Source: Undibacterium umbellatum (GTDB taxonomy: Bacteria > Pseudomonadota > Gammaproteobacteria > Burkholderiales > Burkholderiaceae_D). Taken from it: a stretch of DNA of 64,000 bases. Location: positions 102,949-166,948 of the forward strand of contig NZ_JACOFX010000015.1 in the NCBI RefSeq assembly GCF_014284125.1, in the 5' to 3' direction. The position numbers were made by a program, and so were the translations under genes. How positions within the stretch are numbered: the stretch's first letter is position 1; the number at the start of each line of letters is the position of its first letter. The notes under the pieces were generated by a model, which was not told the origin of the DNA, did not search any database, and was given only the letters and a program-made list of their open reading frames with translations. Positions 52,531 to 61,200 of this stretch are shown piece after piece.

Positions 52531-53502
52531 TTATTTTTTGGCTGCGTCAGCAGAAGCTGAAGCGGATGCAGATGCTGCTGGTACAACAGTTGGTGTCACA
52601 GTCAGCGGTGCTGTTGCTGCCGGAGCAGAAGCTGCGGCTGGTGCTTCCTTGATTTCTATCTTGGCTTTTGCCTTCATGTCATCCAGCATTTTCTTCAGAT
52701 TTTTTTGTTGCAATTGCTGAGTCAGGCCTGCTTTGACTTCTTCCAGTGGCGGGACGGCGACAGGACGGGAATCGTCAAGAACGATGACGTGGTAACCGTA
52801 TTGCGATTTGACTGGCTCTTCTGTGAATTTACCTTTTTCCAGTTTGGCAACTGCTGCGCCAAATTCTGGCACCATGCCGCGTGGATTGAACCAGCCGAGG
52901 TCGCCGCCGCTGACTTTGGAACCTGGGTCCAGGGATTTGGATTTTGCCAGACCTTCAAAAGCTTTGATGTCTTTTTTGATCTTGACGATGATGTCTTTGG
53001 CTTCGTCTTCTGTTTTAACCAGGATATGGCGTGCCTTGAATTCATTGCCGCCATTCTTGGTCTTGAAGTCTTCGTATTCTGCTTTCAGGCCTTCATCAGT
53101 GACAGCTGCTGTCTTGATGTAATCCTTGACAAAGGCATTGGCCAGGATGGATTGACGTGTCATTTCCAGTTGGTCGGCAACGTCAGGGGTTTTTTCCAAA
53201 CCTTTTTTGACGGCTTCTTTGGCAACCAGGAGTTGCATGGCCAGGTTGTCGATGATCATTTTGCGTGTTTCAGGCGTATCAGGCATGCCTTGGCCGGCTT
53301 GCTGTTGCATGATCTGGTCGAGTTGCTTCTTGCTGATCGCTGTGCCATCAACAGTGGCAGCAACTTCGTTGCTGCTGGCAGATGCCGAGGCTGAGGCTGA
53401 AGCAGAAGCTGATGCAGCTTTATCTGCATTTTTATCATTACAGGCGCTGAGTACCAACAAGGCAAGCGCGCTACCCAGGACTACACGGGATTTAATTGAC
53501 AT
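52531..53502 (-). CDS. Peptidyl-prolyl cis-trans isomerase lipoprotein (parvulin, SurA/PrsA-like)
   Basis: A 323-residue periplasmic folding factor. Lipobox LSAC (Cys21), then a Ser-Ala repeat spacer (about 30-44), a SurA_N-like helical chaperone domain (EVAATVDGTAISKKQLDQIM), and a parvulin rotamase domain (EFKARHILVKTEDEAKDI ... GGDLGWFNPRGMVPEF ... KSQYGYHVIVLDD). A second Ser/Ala-rich low-complexity tail ends the protein. The ATG at 53502 is chosen because the site gaagga is spaced correctly for it; the ATG two codons earlier is too close. It acts on outer-membrane or secreted proteins after transport. Confidence 0.92.
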   Translation of the reverse strand: MSIKSRVVLGSALALLVLSACNDKNADKAASASASASASASASSNEVAATVDGTAISKKQLDQIMQQQAGQGMPDTPETRKMIIDNLAMQLLVAKEAVKKGLEKTPDVADQLEMTRQSILANAFVKDYIKTAAVTDEGLKAEYEDFKTKNGGNEFKARHILVKTEDEAKDIIVKIKKDIKAFEGLAKSKSLDPGSKVSGGDLGWFNPRGMVPEFGAAVAKLEKGKFTEEPVKSQYGYHVIVLDDSRPVAVPPLEEVKAGLTQQLQQKNLKKMLDDMKAKAKIEIKEAPAAASAPAATAPLTVTPTVVPAASASASASADAAKK

Positions 53503-53687
53503 ACACATTCCTTCAATATTGAGCTGACTTTGCAGCAGATATCATGCCTGTCGGCATACGACGATTTAAAAAATGACGCTGAATTCTACTCGCGATTTTA
53601 CTTGTCATGCTAGTTATTCACTTTTACTTACTAAAATTCAGTAAAAATGTCTGTGTGTGCCCCTGTGAGACTGAAGCCCCGAAAATA

Positions 53688-54188
53688 TTAGAGTCTGGCG
53701 AGGTAAGCCTGCAACTGATTCAGGGTGGCACCAAAACCCTGATCCATGCTGCCAAAGGTCGCGTGGAATATGCGTCTTTCTTCATCAGTGGCATTGTCGA
53801 GCAGGCTCCAGCGTATCGTCAGCAGGGTGCCGTCAGCATGTTCATCAAAACTGACCGTCGATAAAATCTCCAGCGGCCAGGTCGGGCTCATGGGGTGATG
53901 GGACAGATTGCCTTCTTCGTCAGAAAAACTATGGTGATAAACCAGTTTTTCAGGACGAATTATTTCCTTGTAAACAAATTTAGCCCACATCATGCTGTCA
54001 TCCGGGCCGCGCATGCCAAAGTGATAGCTGCCACCGACGCGCAAATCCATGCTGGACTGTACTACGCTAAAGCCTGTCGGCCCCCACCATTTCGCCAGGT
54101 GATCTGCTTCACTAAAGGCAGTAAATATCAGTTCACGCGGCGCTTTCAGGACGCGGGTAATGACAAAATCTGGTTTGTTTTCATTCAT
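53688..54188 (-). CDS. SRPBCC/AHSA1 domain protein
   Basis: A 166-residue START-fold protein of the AHSA1 kind (ITRVLKAPRELIFTAFSEADHLAKWWGP, then MDLRVGGSYHFGMRGPDD). The family folds around a hydrophobic cavity; some members activate Hsp90, but in bacteria the function is mostly unknown. The ATG at 54188 has ggag upstream and lies inside the end of the ArsR gene, overlapping it by 8 nt. This ArsR/AHSA1 arrangement is a common bacterial pair, with the regulator probably controlling both genes. A longer frame reaching 54341 is not credible. Confidence 0.88.
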   Translation of the reverse strand: MNENKPDFVITRVLKAPRELIFTAFSEADHLAKWWGPTGFSVVQSSMDLRVGGSYHFGMRGPDDSMMWAKFVYKEIIRPEKLVYHHSFSDEEGNLSHHPMSPTWPLEILSTVSFDEHADGTLLTIRWSLLDNATDEERRIFHATFGSMDQGFGATLNQLQAYLARL

Positions 54189-54531
54189 GTTTGTTCTCCG
54201 GTGACGGTAATTGCTGCAGGTCTTGCAGATAAATTTCAAGCCTGTCGAGGCTCTGCTCCCAGTGCTGGCGGTATTGATCAACCCAGCCTGATGCTTCTTT
54301 GAGTGGTGCAGCCTGTAACTGGCAAGGGCGCCACTGGGCACTGCGGCTGCGCGTGATAAGGCCAGCGCGCTCCAGCACTTTCAAATGCTTGGTAATGGCG
54401 GACATGCTCATCTCAAATGGTTGCGCCAGTTCACTGACTGAAGATTCGCCCGTGGACAGTCGGGCCAGGATGGCGCGGCGGGTGGGGTCGGCCAGTGCCG
54501 AAAATGTCATGCTGAGGGCATCTTGTTGCAT
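54181..54531 (-). CDS. ArsR family winged-helix regulator
   Basis: A 116-residue regulator with a helix-turn-helix of ArsR type (FSALADPTRRAILARLSTGESSVSELAQPFEMSMSAITKHLKVLERAGLI). It lacks the Cys-containing metal site (ELCVCDL) of the metal-sensing members, so it belongs to the group that pairs with AHSA1 proteins. It starts the two-gene operon and overlaps the AHSA1 gene by 8 nt. Confidence 0.9.
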   Translation of the reverse strand: MQQDALSMTFSALADPTRRAILARLSTGESSVSELAQPFEMSMSAITKHLKVLERAGLITRSRSAQWRPCQLQAAPLKEASGWVDQYRQHWEQSLDRLEIYLQDLQQLPSPENKHE

Positions 54532-54778
54532 AGGATGGCGGTATTTCTTTATTTAACTAATTGGTAAAATATGATAATTTTATTGCCTTGTCAAACTGGA
54601 TGTCAGCAAATTTTTTTCAGGTATTCCTGTTAAATATAAGGAATATTTCCTAAATGCACGGAAATCAAGGAACAATTCCCGGTTTGCCTGCTCAAACCCC
54701 AGACAGCAAGTCCGGTATAAGAATGATAATTAAGACCCCTACCGGCATTTCAGAAAAATATTCCAACAGGAGACATTA

Positions 54779-56440
54779 ATGCGCATGCTTCAGGTTTTAT
54801 GTAGTACCGCCCTCATCGCCAGCAGTTTTTCCGGTCAGTTTGCATTTGCTGCGACCGTCAATGAAGAAAAAATTGATCTCGACCTGATCACCAAATTGCG
54901 TGATGAGGCCATGAACCGCTCCAAGGCGCAAGAAATAATGGGCGTACTGACCGATGAAATCGGCCCCCGGCTGACAGGTTCGCCCGCCTTGCGCAAGGCG
55001 GGAGACTGGACCCGCAGTAAAATGAGTGAATGGGGCCTGCAAAACATCCACAGCGAGAGTTTTGCTCCGTTTGGCCGTGGCTGGACACTGGAAAAAACCA
55101 CACTGCGCATGGTCGTCCCTTCACAAGTCGATCTGTATGCCATCCCCAAAGCCTGGACGCCTGGCACAGATGGATTGCAACGCGGTAAGCTGGTCATCGC
55201 AAAAATAGCGGCTGAGGAAGATCTCGCCAAATGGAAGGGCAAATTGGCTGGTGCCATTGTGATGCTGGATGATCCCCTGCCCATCAAACCACGTGTGAAG
55301 GCAGATGCCCACCGCTATTCCCATGATGAGTTGGGTGAGCTCAGCAAGATTGATTTTGACCCTGCTCCTTCACGCCGTGGCGATATGCAGACCTATGTCA
55401 AGCGATTCATGTTTGCTAAAAAACTGCGCGCATTCCTGATGGAAGAAAAAGTCCTGGCGACACTGAATGTGACTCGTGGCGAAGACGGCACCATCTTTGT
55501 ACAGGACGGTGGCTCGTACAAGAAAGGGGAGTTGACCGGACCACCTAACCTGGTTGTTGCCACGGAAACTTATAACCGTCTGTATCGCCTGGTGGAAAAG
55601 AAGAAAACCGTGGAACTGGAGATCGACGTCAAGGCAACTTTCAATGATGAAGACCCGGAAGCCGCCATCAATGTACTGGCAGAAATTACGGGCACAGATA
55701 AAAAAGATGAAATCGTCATGCTGGGTGCGCATCTGGATTCCTGGCATGGCGGTACGGGTGCTACAGATAACGCTGCCGGTGTCGCCATGGCCATGGAAGC
55801 CATGCGTCTGTTAAAAGCCAGCGGCTTCAAGCCGCGCCGCACCATACGCATCGCCCTGTGGGGCGGTGAAGAGCAGGGTTTGTTGGGTTCACGTGCCTAT
55901 GTCAATAAATGGGTCGCTTCACGACCAGAACCCACTGATCCCAAGGAACTGGAATTGCCCAGCTTTGCCCGCAAGCCTACCGGGCCTCTGAGCATCAAAC
56001 CCATGCACGGCAAGATTTCTGCCTACTTCAACCTGGACAATGGCGGCGGAAAAATTCGTGGTATTTACGCAGAAAATAATGCCGCCCTGAAACCGATCTT
56101 CGATGCCTGGCTGGCTCCTTTCCATGATGTGGGGGCAACTACAACAACCTTGCGTAGCACTGGCAGCACCGACCATGTCAGTTTCGACCGCGTCGGCGTG
56201 CCCGGTTTTCAATTCATCCAGGATGATATGGATTACTTCAGCCGCACCCATCATTCCAGTGTGGATGTGTATGACAAGGTACAAAAGAGTGACCTGACCC
56301 AGGCTTCCATGGTATTGGCCAGCTTCGTCGCGCATGCGGCTAACCGCAATGACATGTTGCCGCGCAAGCCCATGCCTAAGGACCCACCGCAGGACGAGAA
56401 AAAAGACGAAGCCAAGGTAGCCGAAGAAACTGCAAAGTAA
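54779..56440 (+). CDS. M28 family zinc aminopeptidase, secreted
   Basis: A 553-residue secreted metalloaminopeptidase with a signal peptide (about 1-25, ending FAFA), a PA-type insert (about 120-260), and the co-catalytic two-zinc site: His318 (LGAHLDSW), Asp330 (GATDNAAG), Glu364-Glu365 (WGGEEQGLLG), with further ligands in STDHVSFD and HHSSVDVYD. It removes N-terminal amino acids from peptides. A Lys/Glu/Pro-rich tail (about 530-553) follows the catalytic domain. The site acaggag precedes the ATG. It belongs to the general set of secreted peptidases in this window. Confidence 0.9.
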   Translation: MRMLQVLCSTALIASSFSGQFAFAATVNEEKIDLDLITKLRDEAMNRSKAQEIMGVLTDEIGPRLTGSPALRKAGDWTRSKMSEWGLQNIHSESFAPFGRGWTLEKTTLRMVVPSQVDLYAIPKAWTPGTDGLQRGKLVIAKIAAEEDLAKWKGKLAGAIVMLDDPLPIKPRVKADAHRYSHDELGELSKIDFDPAPSRRGDMQTYVKRFMFAKKLRAFLMEEKVLATLNVTRGEDGTIFVQDGGSYKKGELTGPPNLVVATETYNRLYRLVEKKKTVELEIDVKATFNDEDPEAAINVLAEITGTDKKDEIVMLGAHLDSWHGGTGATDNAAGVAMAMEAMRLLKASGFKPRRTIRIALWGGEEQGLLGSRAYVNKWVASRPEPTDPKELELPSFARKPTGPLSIKPMHGKISAYFNLDNGGGKIRGIYAENNAALKPIFDAWLAPFHDVGATTTTLRSTGSTDHVSFDRVGVPGFQFIQDDMDYFSRTHHSSVDVYDKVQKSDLTQASMVLASFVAHAANRNDMLPRKPMPKDPPQDEKKDEAKVAEETAK

Positions 56441-56487
56441 ATCCGGCTTTCTGAGATAGTTTTTCGGTAATCCGTCTGCATTCTCAA

Positions 56488-56542
56488 AGGAAAGGGCCGT
56501 TTGTGCATACATAGGAATACAATGCACAAAGGTCCTTTTTGA
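56488..56542 (+). terminator. Terminator after M28 peptidase
   Basis: A long imperfect stem (aaagggccgtttgtgcat / atgcacaaaggtccttt, one mismatch and one bulge) followed by ttt. Confidence 0.6.
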
Positions 56543-56554
56543 CAGAGATAGCAA

Positions 56555-57109
56555 ATGAGCGAAGTGAGCATGACGGGCATGGAAAGCGTGCCGGATAGTT
56601 TGGCAGAGATGTTGCCTGTTGGCATGATTGCTGGTGGAGGCATGGCAGCCGCAGCCATGGCTATAGTGGCAAATCGCAAATTTCTGTCAAGTCAACCAGT
56701 TGAGCAGCAATACAGTGATTGGCAAGCCTTTCATTACGAGCGTATTTCAGTGACAGAATTTGAAATCACAGGGGGCATTGCCGATGCCAGCTCCAGTGGG
56801 CGAAAATTTCATGGCAACCATGATACGGTCGTCATCAGTGAGGCTGAAATCCTGGCTGAAATGCACCTGCTATTGCCACAAACCATACCCGACCCCGCAA
56901 GGCCAGCGAGTCAGAGCACAGCGCAAACCGCAACTGCCAGCAGCGCGACTTCTGCCGATGCCACCGTGCTCAAAGTGTTATTCACGCTGCCGGACGATGA
57001 GTTGGGGCGGCAAAGAATATTGCGCGCCTTTCATTTACAAGCTGATTTTTTCGGGGCAAAAGTGCAGGCTTGTTCTCTGCATGATGCCAGCTTGTTGAAG
57101 CTCGACTAG
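56555..57109 (+). CDS. Hypothetical protein with one membrane segment
   Basis: A 184-residue protein with a Gly/Ala-rich hydrophobic segment (about 20-43) near the N-terminus, then a soluble part with a Thr/Ser/Ala linker (about 120-140) and a small domain ending in a helix. I do not recognise the family. It lies 24 nt upstream of another unrecognised membrane-anchored gene on the same strand, so the two may work together. The site gagatag is a weak ribosome-binding site. Confidence 0.55.
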   Translation: MSEVSMTGMESVPDSLAEMLPVGMIAGGGMAAAAMAIVANRKFLSSQPVEQQYSDWQAFHYERISVTEFEITGGIADASSSGRKFHGNHDTVVISEAEILAEMHLLLPQTIPDPARPASQSTAQTATASSATSADATVLKVLFTLPDDELGRQRILRAFHLQADFFGAKVQACSLHDASLLKLD

Positions 57110-57133
57110 TCCTAGCCAAATTAATCGCCCCCT

Positions 57134-57874
57134 ATGCTGCGCACCCTGTTGAAGTGGATGGTCTTATCCAGCTTTTGCCTCTTGCTGCTGGCCTTGTGGA
57201 AAGGCAAGGTTTTGCCGCCTGTGGCAGAGGTGGATAGTGTGCTGCTCAATGAACCACGGCAAACACAAATCACGCAAACAGCGTTTACAGCCAGCAAAGG
57301 TGGTGTTACTTATAAAGTGCAGCCGCTCTACGACTACGACCTTGTTGGCCTGGTTGTCAGCAAGCATGATGCCAAAACCTGGTGGGATCACCTGCACCGT
57401 GACTGGAATGACCATCTGAATATCATGGATATCTGCGTGGTCTGGGGTAAAAATATTAGCAATGGGGTGTACAACGATCTCAGTTTTTCCAGTGGTCAGT
57501 TTACTTGCAATATCCGCGCCAATTCAGCCGAGGCGTTTGCTGCCTTTGATCAGACGGCCCTCTCGAATAATCATTTGCTGACCGACCAGCCCGCACTGGT
57601 AAAACTCATACAAAAAGTCGAGATTGGCGACCAGATACGTCTTCGTGGCCGCCTCTCGGAATATGCACATGACCATGGTTTTCCCTTTAAGCGCGGCACC
57701 AGCATAGTCCGCACGGATACAGGCAATGGCGCTTGCGAAACCATCTTTGTCGACAGCTTTGAGATCATCAAAAGCGGCAGCCAGCCCTGGCGCAAGCTGA
57801 TGTGGCTGGCGGCCACTATGCTGATTGCCAGTATCGTGGGATGGTTTATACAGCCAGTGCGGTTTAATGATTGA
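57134..57874 (+). CDS. Hypothetical membrane-anchored protein
   Basis: A 246-residue protein with an N-terminal membrane helix (about 5-25) and a C-terminal one (about 222-240), and a periplasmic domain between. Motif-like blocks are YDYDLVGLVVSKHDAKTWWDHLHRDWND, DICVVWGKNI and SGQFTCN. I recall similar unnamed proteins in many proteobacteria, but no function. It follows the 184-residue gene by 24 nt, so a shared transcript is likely. Confidence 0.65.
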   Translation: MLRTLLKWMVLSSFCLLLLALWKGKVLPPVAEVDSVLLNEPRQTQITQTAFTASKGGVTYKVQPLYDYDLVGLVVSKHDAKTWWDHLHRDWNDHLNIMDICVVWGKNISNGVYNDLSFSSGQFTCNIRANSAEAFAAFDQTALSNNHLLTDQPALVKLIQKVEIGDQIRLRGRLSEYAHDHGFPFKRGTSIVRTDTGNGACETIFVDSFEIIKSGSQPWRKLMWLAATMLIASIVGWFIQPVRFND

Positions 57875-58202
57875 GCCAAGTTGATGCTGCACTGCACACT
57901 GCTTTTCATGTGCAAAAGCTGTCATGTCCTGAACTGGGACATTTGAGAAAAAGCAAAAAAACAGCATTTAAGGTCCTTGATGCAATGTTGCATTTTGCCA
58001 GCATTTTTGTGTAAGTAAGCAACACTTGACGTGAACTGGTCTTAAACCGTGCTCATACTCCTGTCTAAGTAGTATTTTTCCGTACGCTCGTAAGGGAAAT
58101 CCCGTTTGTTTCCATCTGCATAATGGAGGATACTTGCACAATATGGTGCAAAGACAGACTTGCATCTTTATCTCTCGTTATCTTCCAATAGAAGGAGAAC
58201 GT
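57875..58202. other. Intergenic region upstream of NAD-GDH
   Basis: A 328-nt gap. It has a short hairpin (atgtcc / gggacat at about 57924-57943) without a T-run, and no gene. It must hold the promoter of the glutamate dehydrogenase gene; I cannot pick one out with confidence. An in-frame TTG at 58134 is not the start. Confidence 0.4.
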
Positions 58203-61200
58203 ATGACCTCTTCCCACTTCGCTGAGCTGATCGCTTATGCGCAAGCGCACACTGGCCCGGCGTCTGAACGCCAGGGCTCTTTCATCACTGCCTATTTTGA
58301 AAACACTGACCCGGATGAAATCATCAGCCGTGGTCCGGCTACCCTGTTTGCCCAGGCCAATGCCCACTGGCGTTTGCTGGATGCACCGCGTACTGCTCAG
58401 ACACCAAAAATCAGGGTATTCAACCCCACCCTGGCAGAAGATGGCTTTGTCAGCGACCATACTGTCGTGCAAATCGTCAATGACAATATGCCTTTCTTGG
58501 TGGATTCAGTGACCATGGCAATCAATCGCAGTGGCCGTACTGCGCACTGGATAGTGCACCCGCTGATGAGCGTGGCGCGTGATGCGAATGGCAGCGTGTC
58601 TGCAGTGAGCACGGTGGCAGCGGCGAAGGCGGCTGGACGTGATGATCCGGTAGAATCCCTGATTCTGGTGGAGTGCGACCGCATCGTTGATCAGGCTGCA
58701 CAGCAAGCCCTGGTGGAAGATCTGAAAAGTGTCTTGTCCGATGTCCGTGGTGCCGTGGTTGACTGGCAACCCATGCTGGCCCGTGTGCGCGAAGTGCGCA
58801 CCGCTTGTGAAAAATATACCCAGGCACCGGAAAAACGCGATGAAGCGATCGCTTTCCTGGCCTGGCTGGAAGACCGCCATTTCACCTTCCTTGGTGTACG
58901 GGACTACGATTTGAAGCGCGAGGGTGGCAGTGTCAGCCTGGTGGCAATCGCTGAATCTGGCCTGGGTATCTTACGTGGCTCTGTCAAAACAGCAGAAACC
59001 CGTTTGCCGCCAGAAGTCGTGGCCTTGATGGACTCCACAGAAATGGTCATGGTCACCAAGGCCATGACCCGAGCAACCGTACACAGGCCAGCCTGGCTTG
59101 ATTATATCGCCGTCAAGCGTTTCGATGATGCAGGCAATGTGATAGGTGAGTCACGTTTCCTGGGTCTGTACACCTCCACGGCGTATTCTGAACCAGTAGG
59201 CAATATCCCGCTGGTGCGCCAGCGTGTGACGAATGTCATGAATACTTCTGGCGTCGTACCTGAGAGCCATGCTGCCAAATCCTTGCAAGCTATCCTTGAT
59301 GATTATCCGCGTGACGAGTTGTTCCAGATCGATGCTGCTACCCTGGCTGATCATGCGATAGGCATCTTGCGGCTGCAAGAACGCCAGCGCACCCGTTTGT
59401 TCCTGCGCCGAGATCCCTTTGGCCGTTTTACTTCGGCCCAGGTATTTGTGCCGCGTGATCGGTACAACACGGAGTTGCGCGTCAAGATAGGCAGTGAATT
59501 AATGATAGCCTTGAATGGGCTATCCATAGAATTCACGCCCATGCTGACCGACAGCCCATTGGCGCGGATTCATTACCTGGTCAGGGCCAAGGAGCTTGCA
59601 CCGCAAAATGTCAACCTGTCCATGCTCGAAGCACGTATCGCCAAACTTGCCCAGCGCTGGGAAGATGATTGCACGGCAGAGTTGTTGCGCTCGCATGGTG
59701 AAGGTAATGGCCTCAGCCTGGCAAACCGTTTTGCCCATGCCTTCCCGACAGCTTACCGGGAAGATTTTTCTGCCCTGGTCGGTGCAGAAGATGCAGACAT
59801 GCTGGCCAGCCTGAATCAGAATGCACCCATGGTGGTCAAGCTGTATCGGCCACTCGATGCCGGGCCTGGCATGTTGCGCTTCAAGATATACAACACAAGC
59901 AAGGTGGCGCTGTCTGATTCGCTGCCAGTGCTGGAACATATGGGCGCCAGGGTGCTGGATGAGCATCCCTATCACATAGGTAGCGGCAGCGGGACTTTAT
60001 GGATACATGATCTGGGCCTGCAATTACCAGTCAATACGGATTTGTCTGCTGTCAAACTTCGTTTTGAAAACCTGTTTTCGCAAGCATGGAGTGGTGAGGT
60101 TGAAAGCGATGACCTGAATCGCCTGGTACTCAATACCACGCTGGATGCACGCTCTATCGCTGTCTTGCGCGCCTGTTCACGTTATTTCAAGCAACTGGGT
60201 TTTGCCTACAGCCAGAACTATATCGAAGCGGCACTCAACAAGAATGCGCCAATTACACAATTGATTGCCGAATTGTTCGGTGCTCGCTTCAAGCCCGATT
60301 ATGTCGGTGACCGTGAACAGGCGCAAAAACATATACGCGAGCAATTGGAAACCCAGATGGGCAATGTCGCCAGCCTGGATGAAGACCGTATCTTGCGGCA
60401 GTTTATCGCCACTATAGTCGCCACCCTGCGCACCAATCTGTGGCAAACCACAGACAGTGGGGCATTCAAGCCTTACATGAGCTTCAAGCTCAATCCGCGC
60501 GAAGTGCCGGGCGTGCCCGAACCCAAGCCGCTGTTTGAAATCTGGGTGTATTCCCCACGTGTTGAAGGTGTGCATCTGCGCGGCGGCAAAGTGGCGCGTG
60601 GTGGTTTGCGCTGGTCCGACAGGCGTGAAGACTTCCGTACAGAAATCCTGGGCCTGGTGAAAGCCCAGCAAGTCAAGAACACGGTCATCGTGCCTGTTGG
60701 TTCCAAAGGCGGCTTTGTCCTCAAGAATGCGCCTCCTGCCACTGACCGTGAAGCTTATCAGGCCGAAGGTGTGGCGTGCTACAAAATCTTCCTGTCAGGC
60801 TTGCTGGACTTGACCGACAACATCGTCAAAGGTGCAGTAGTACCGCCCAAACTGGTCATCCGCCATGATGTGGATGATCCTTACCTGGTGGTTGCCGCCG
60901 ACAAGGGTACGGCAACTTTCTCTGATATCGCCAATGGCGTATCGGCAGATTATGGCTTCTGGCTTGGTGATGCATTTGCATCTGGCGGCTCAGTCGGCTA
61001 TGACCACAAGAAAATGGGTATCACAGCCCGTGGTGCCTGGGAATCGGTCAAGCGCCATTTCCGCTCAATGGGTGTGAATACGCAAGATACGGCATTCACC
61101 GTGGCAGGTATTGGTGATATGTCAGGCGACGTATTTGGCAATGGCATGCTGCTTTCAGAGCACATCAAACTGGTGGCGGCATTTGATCACCGTCATATCT

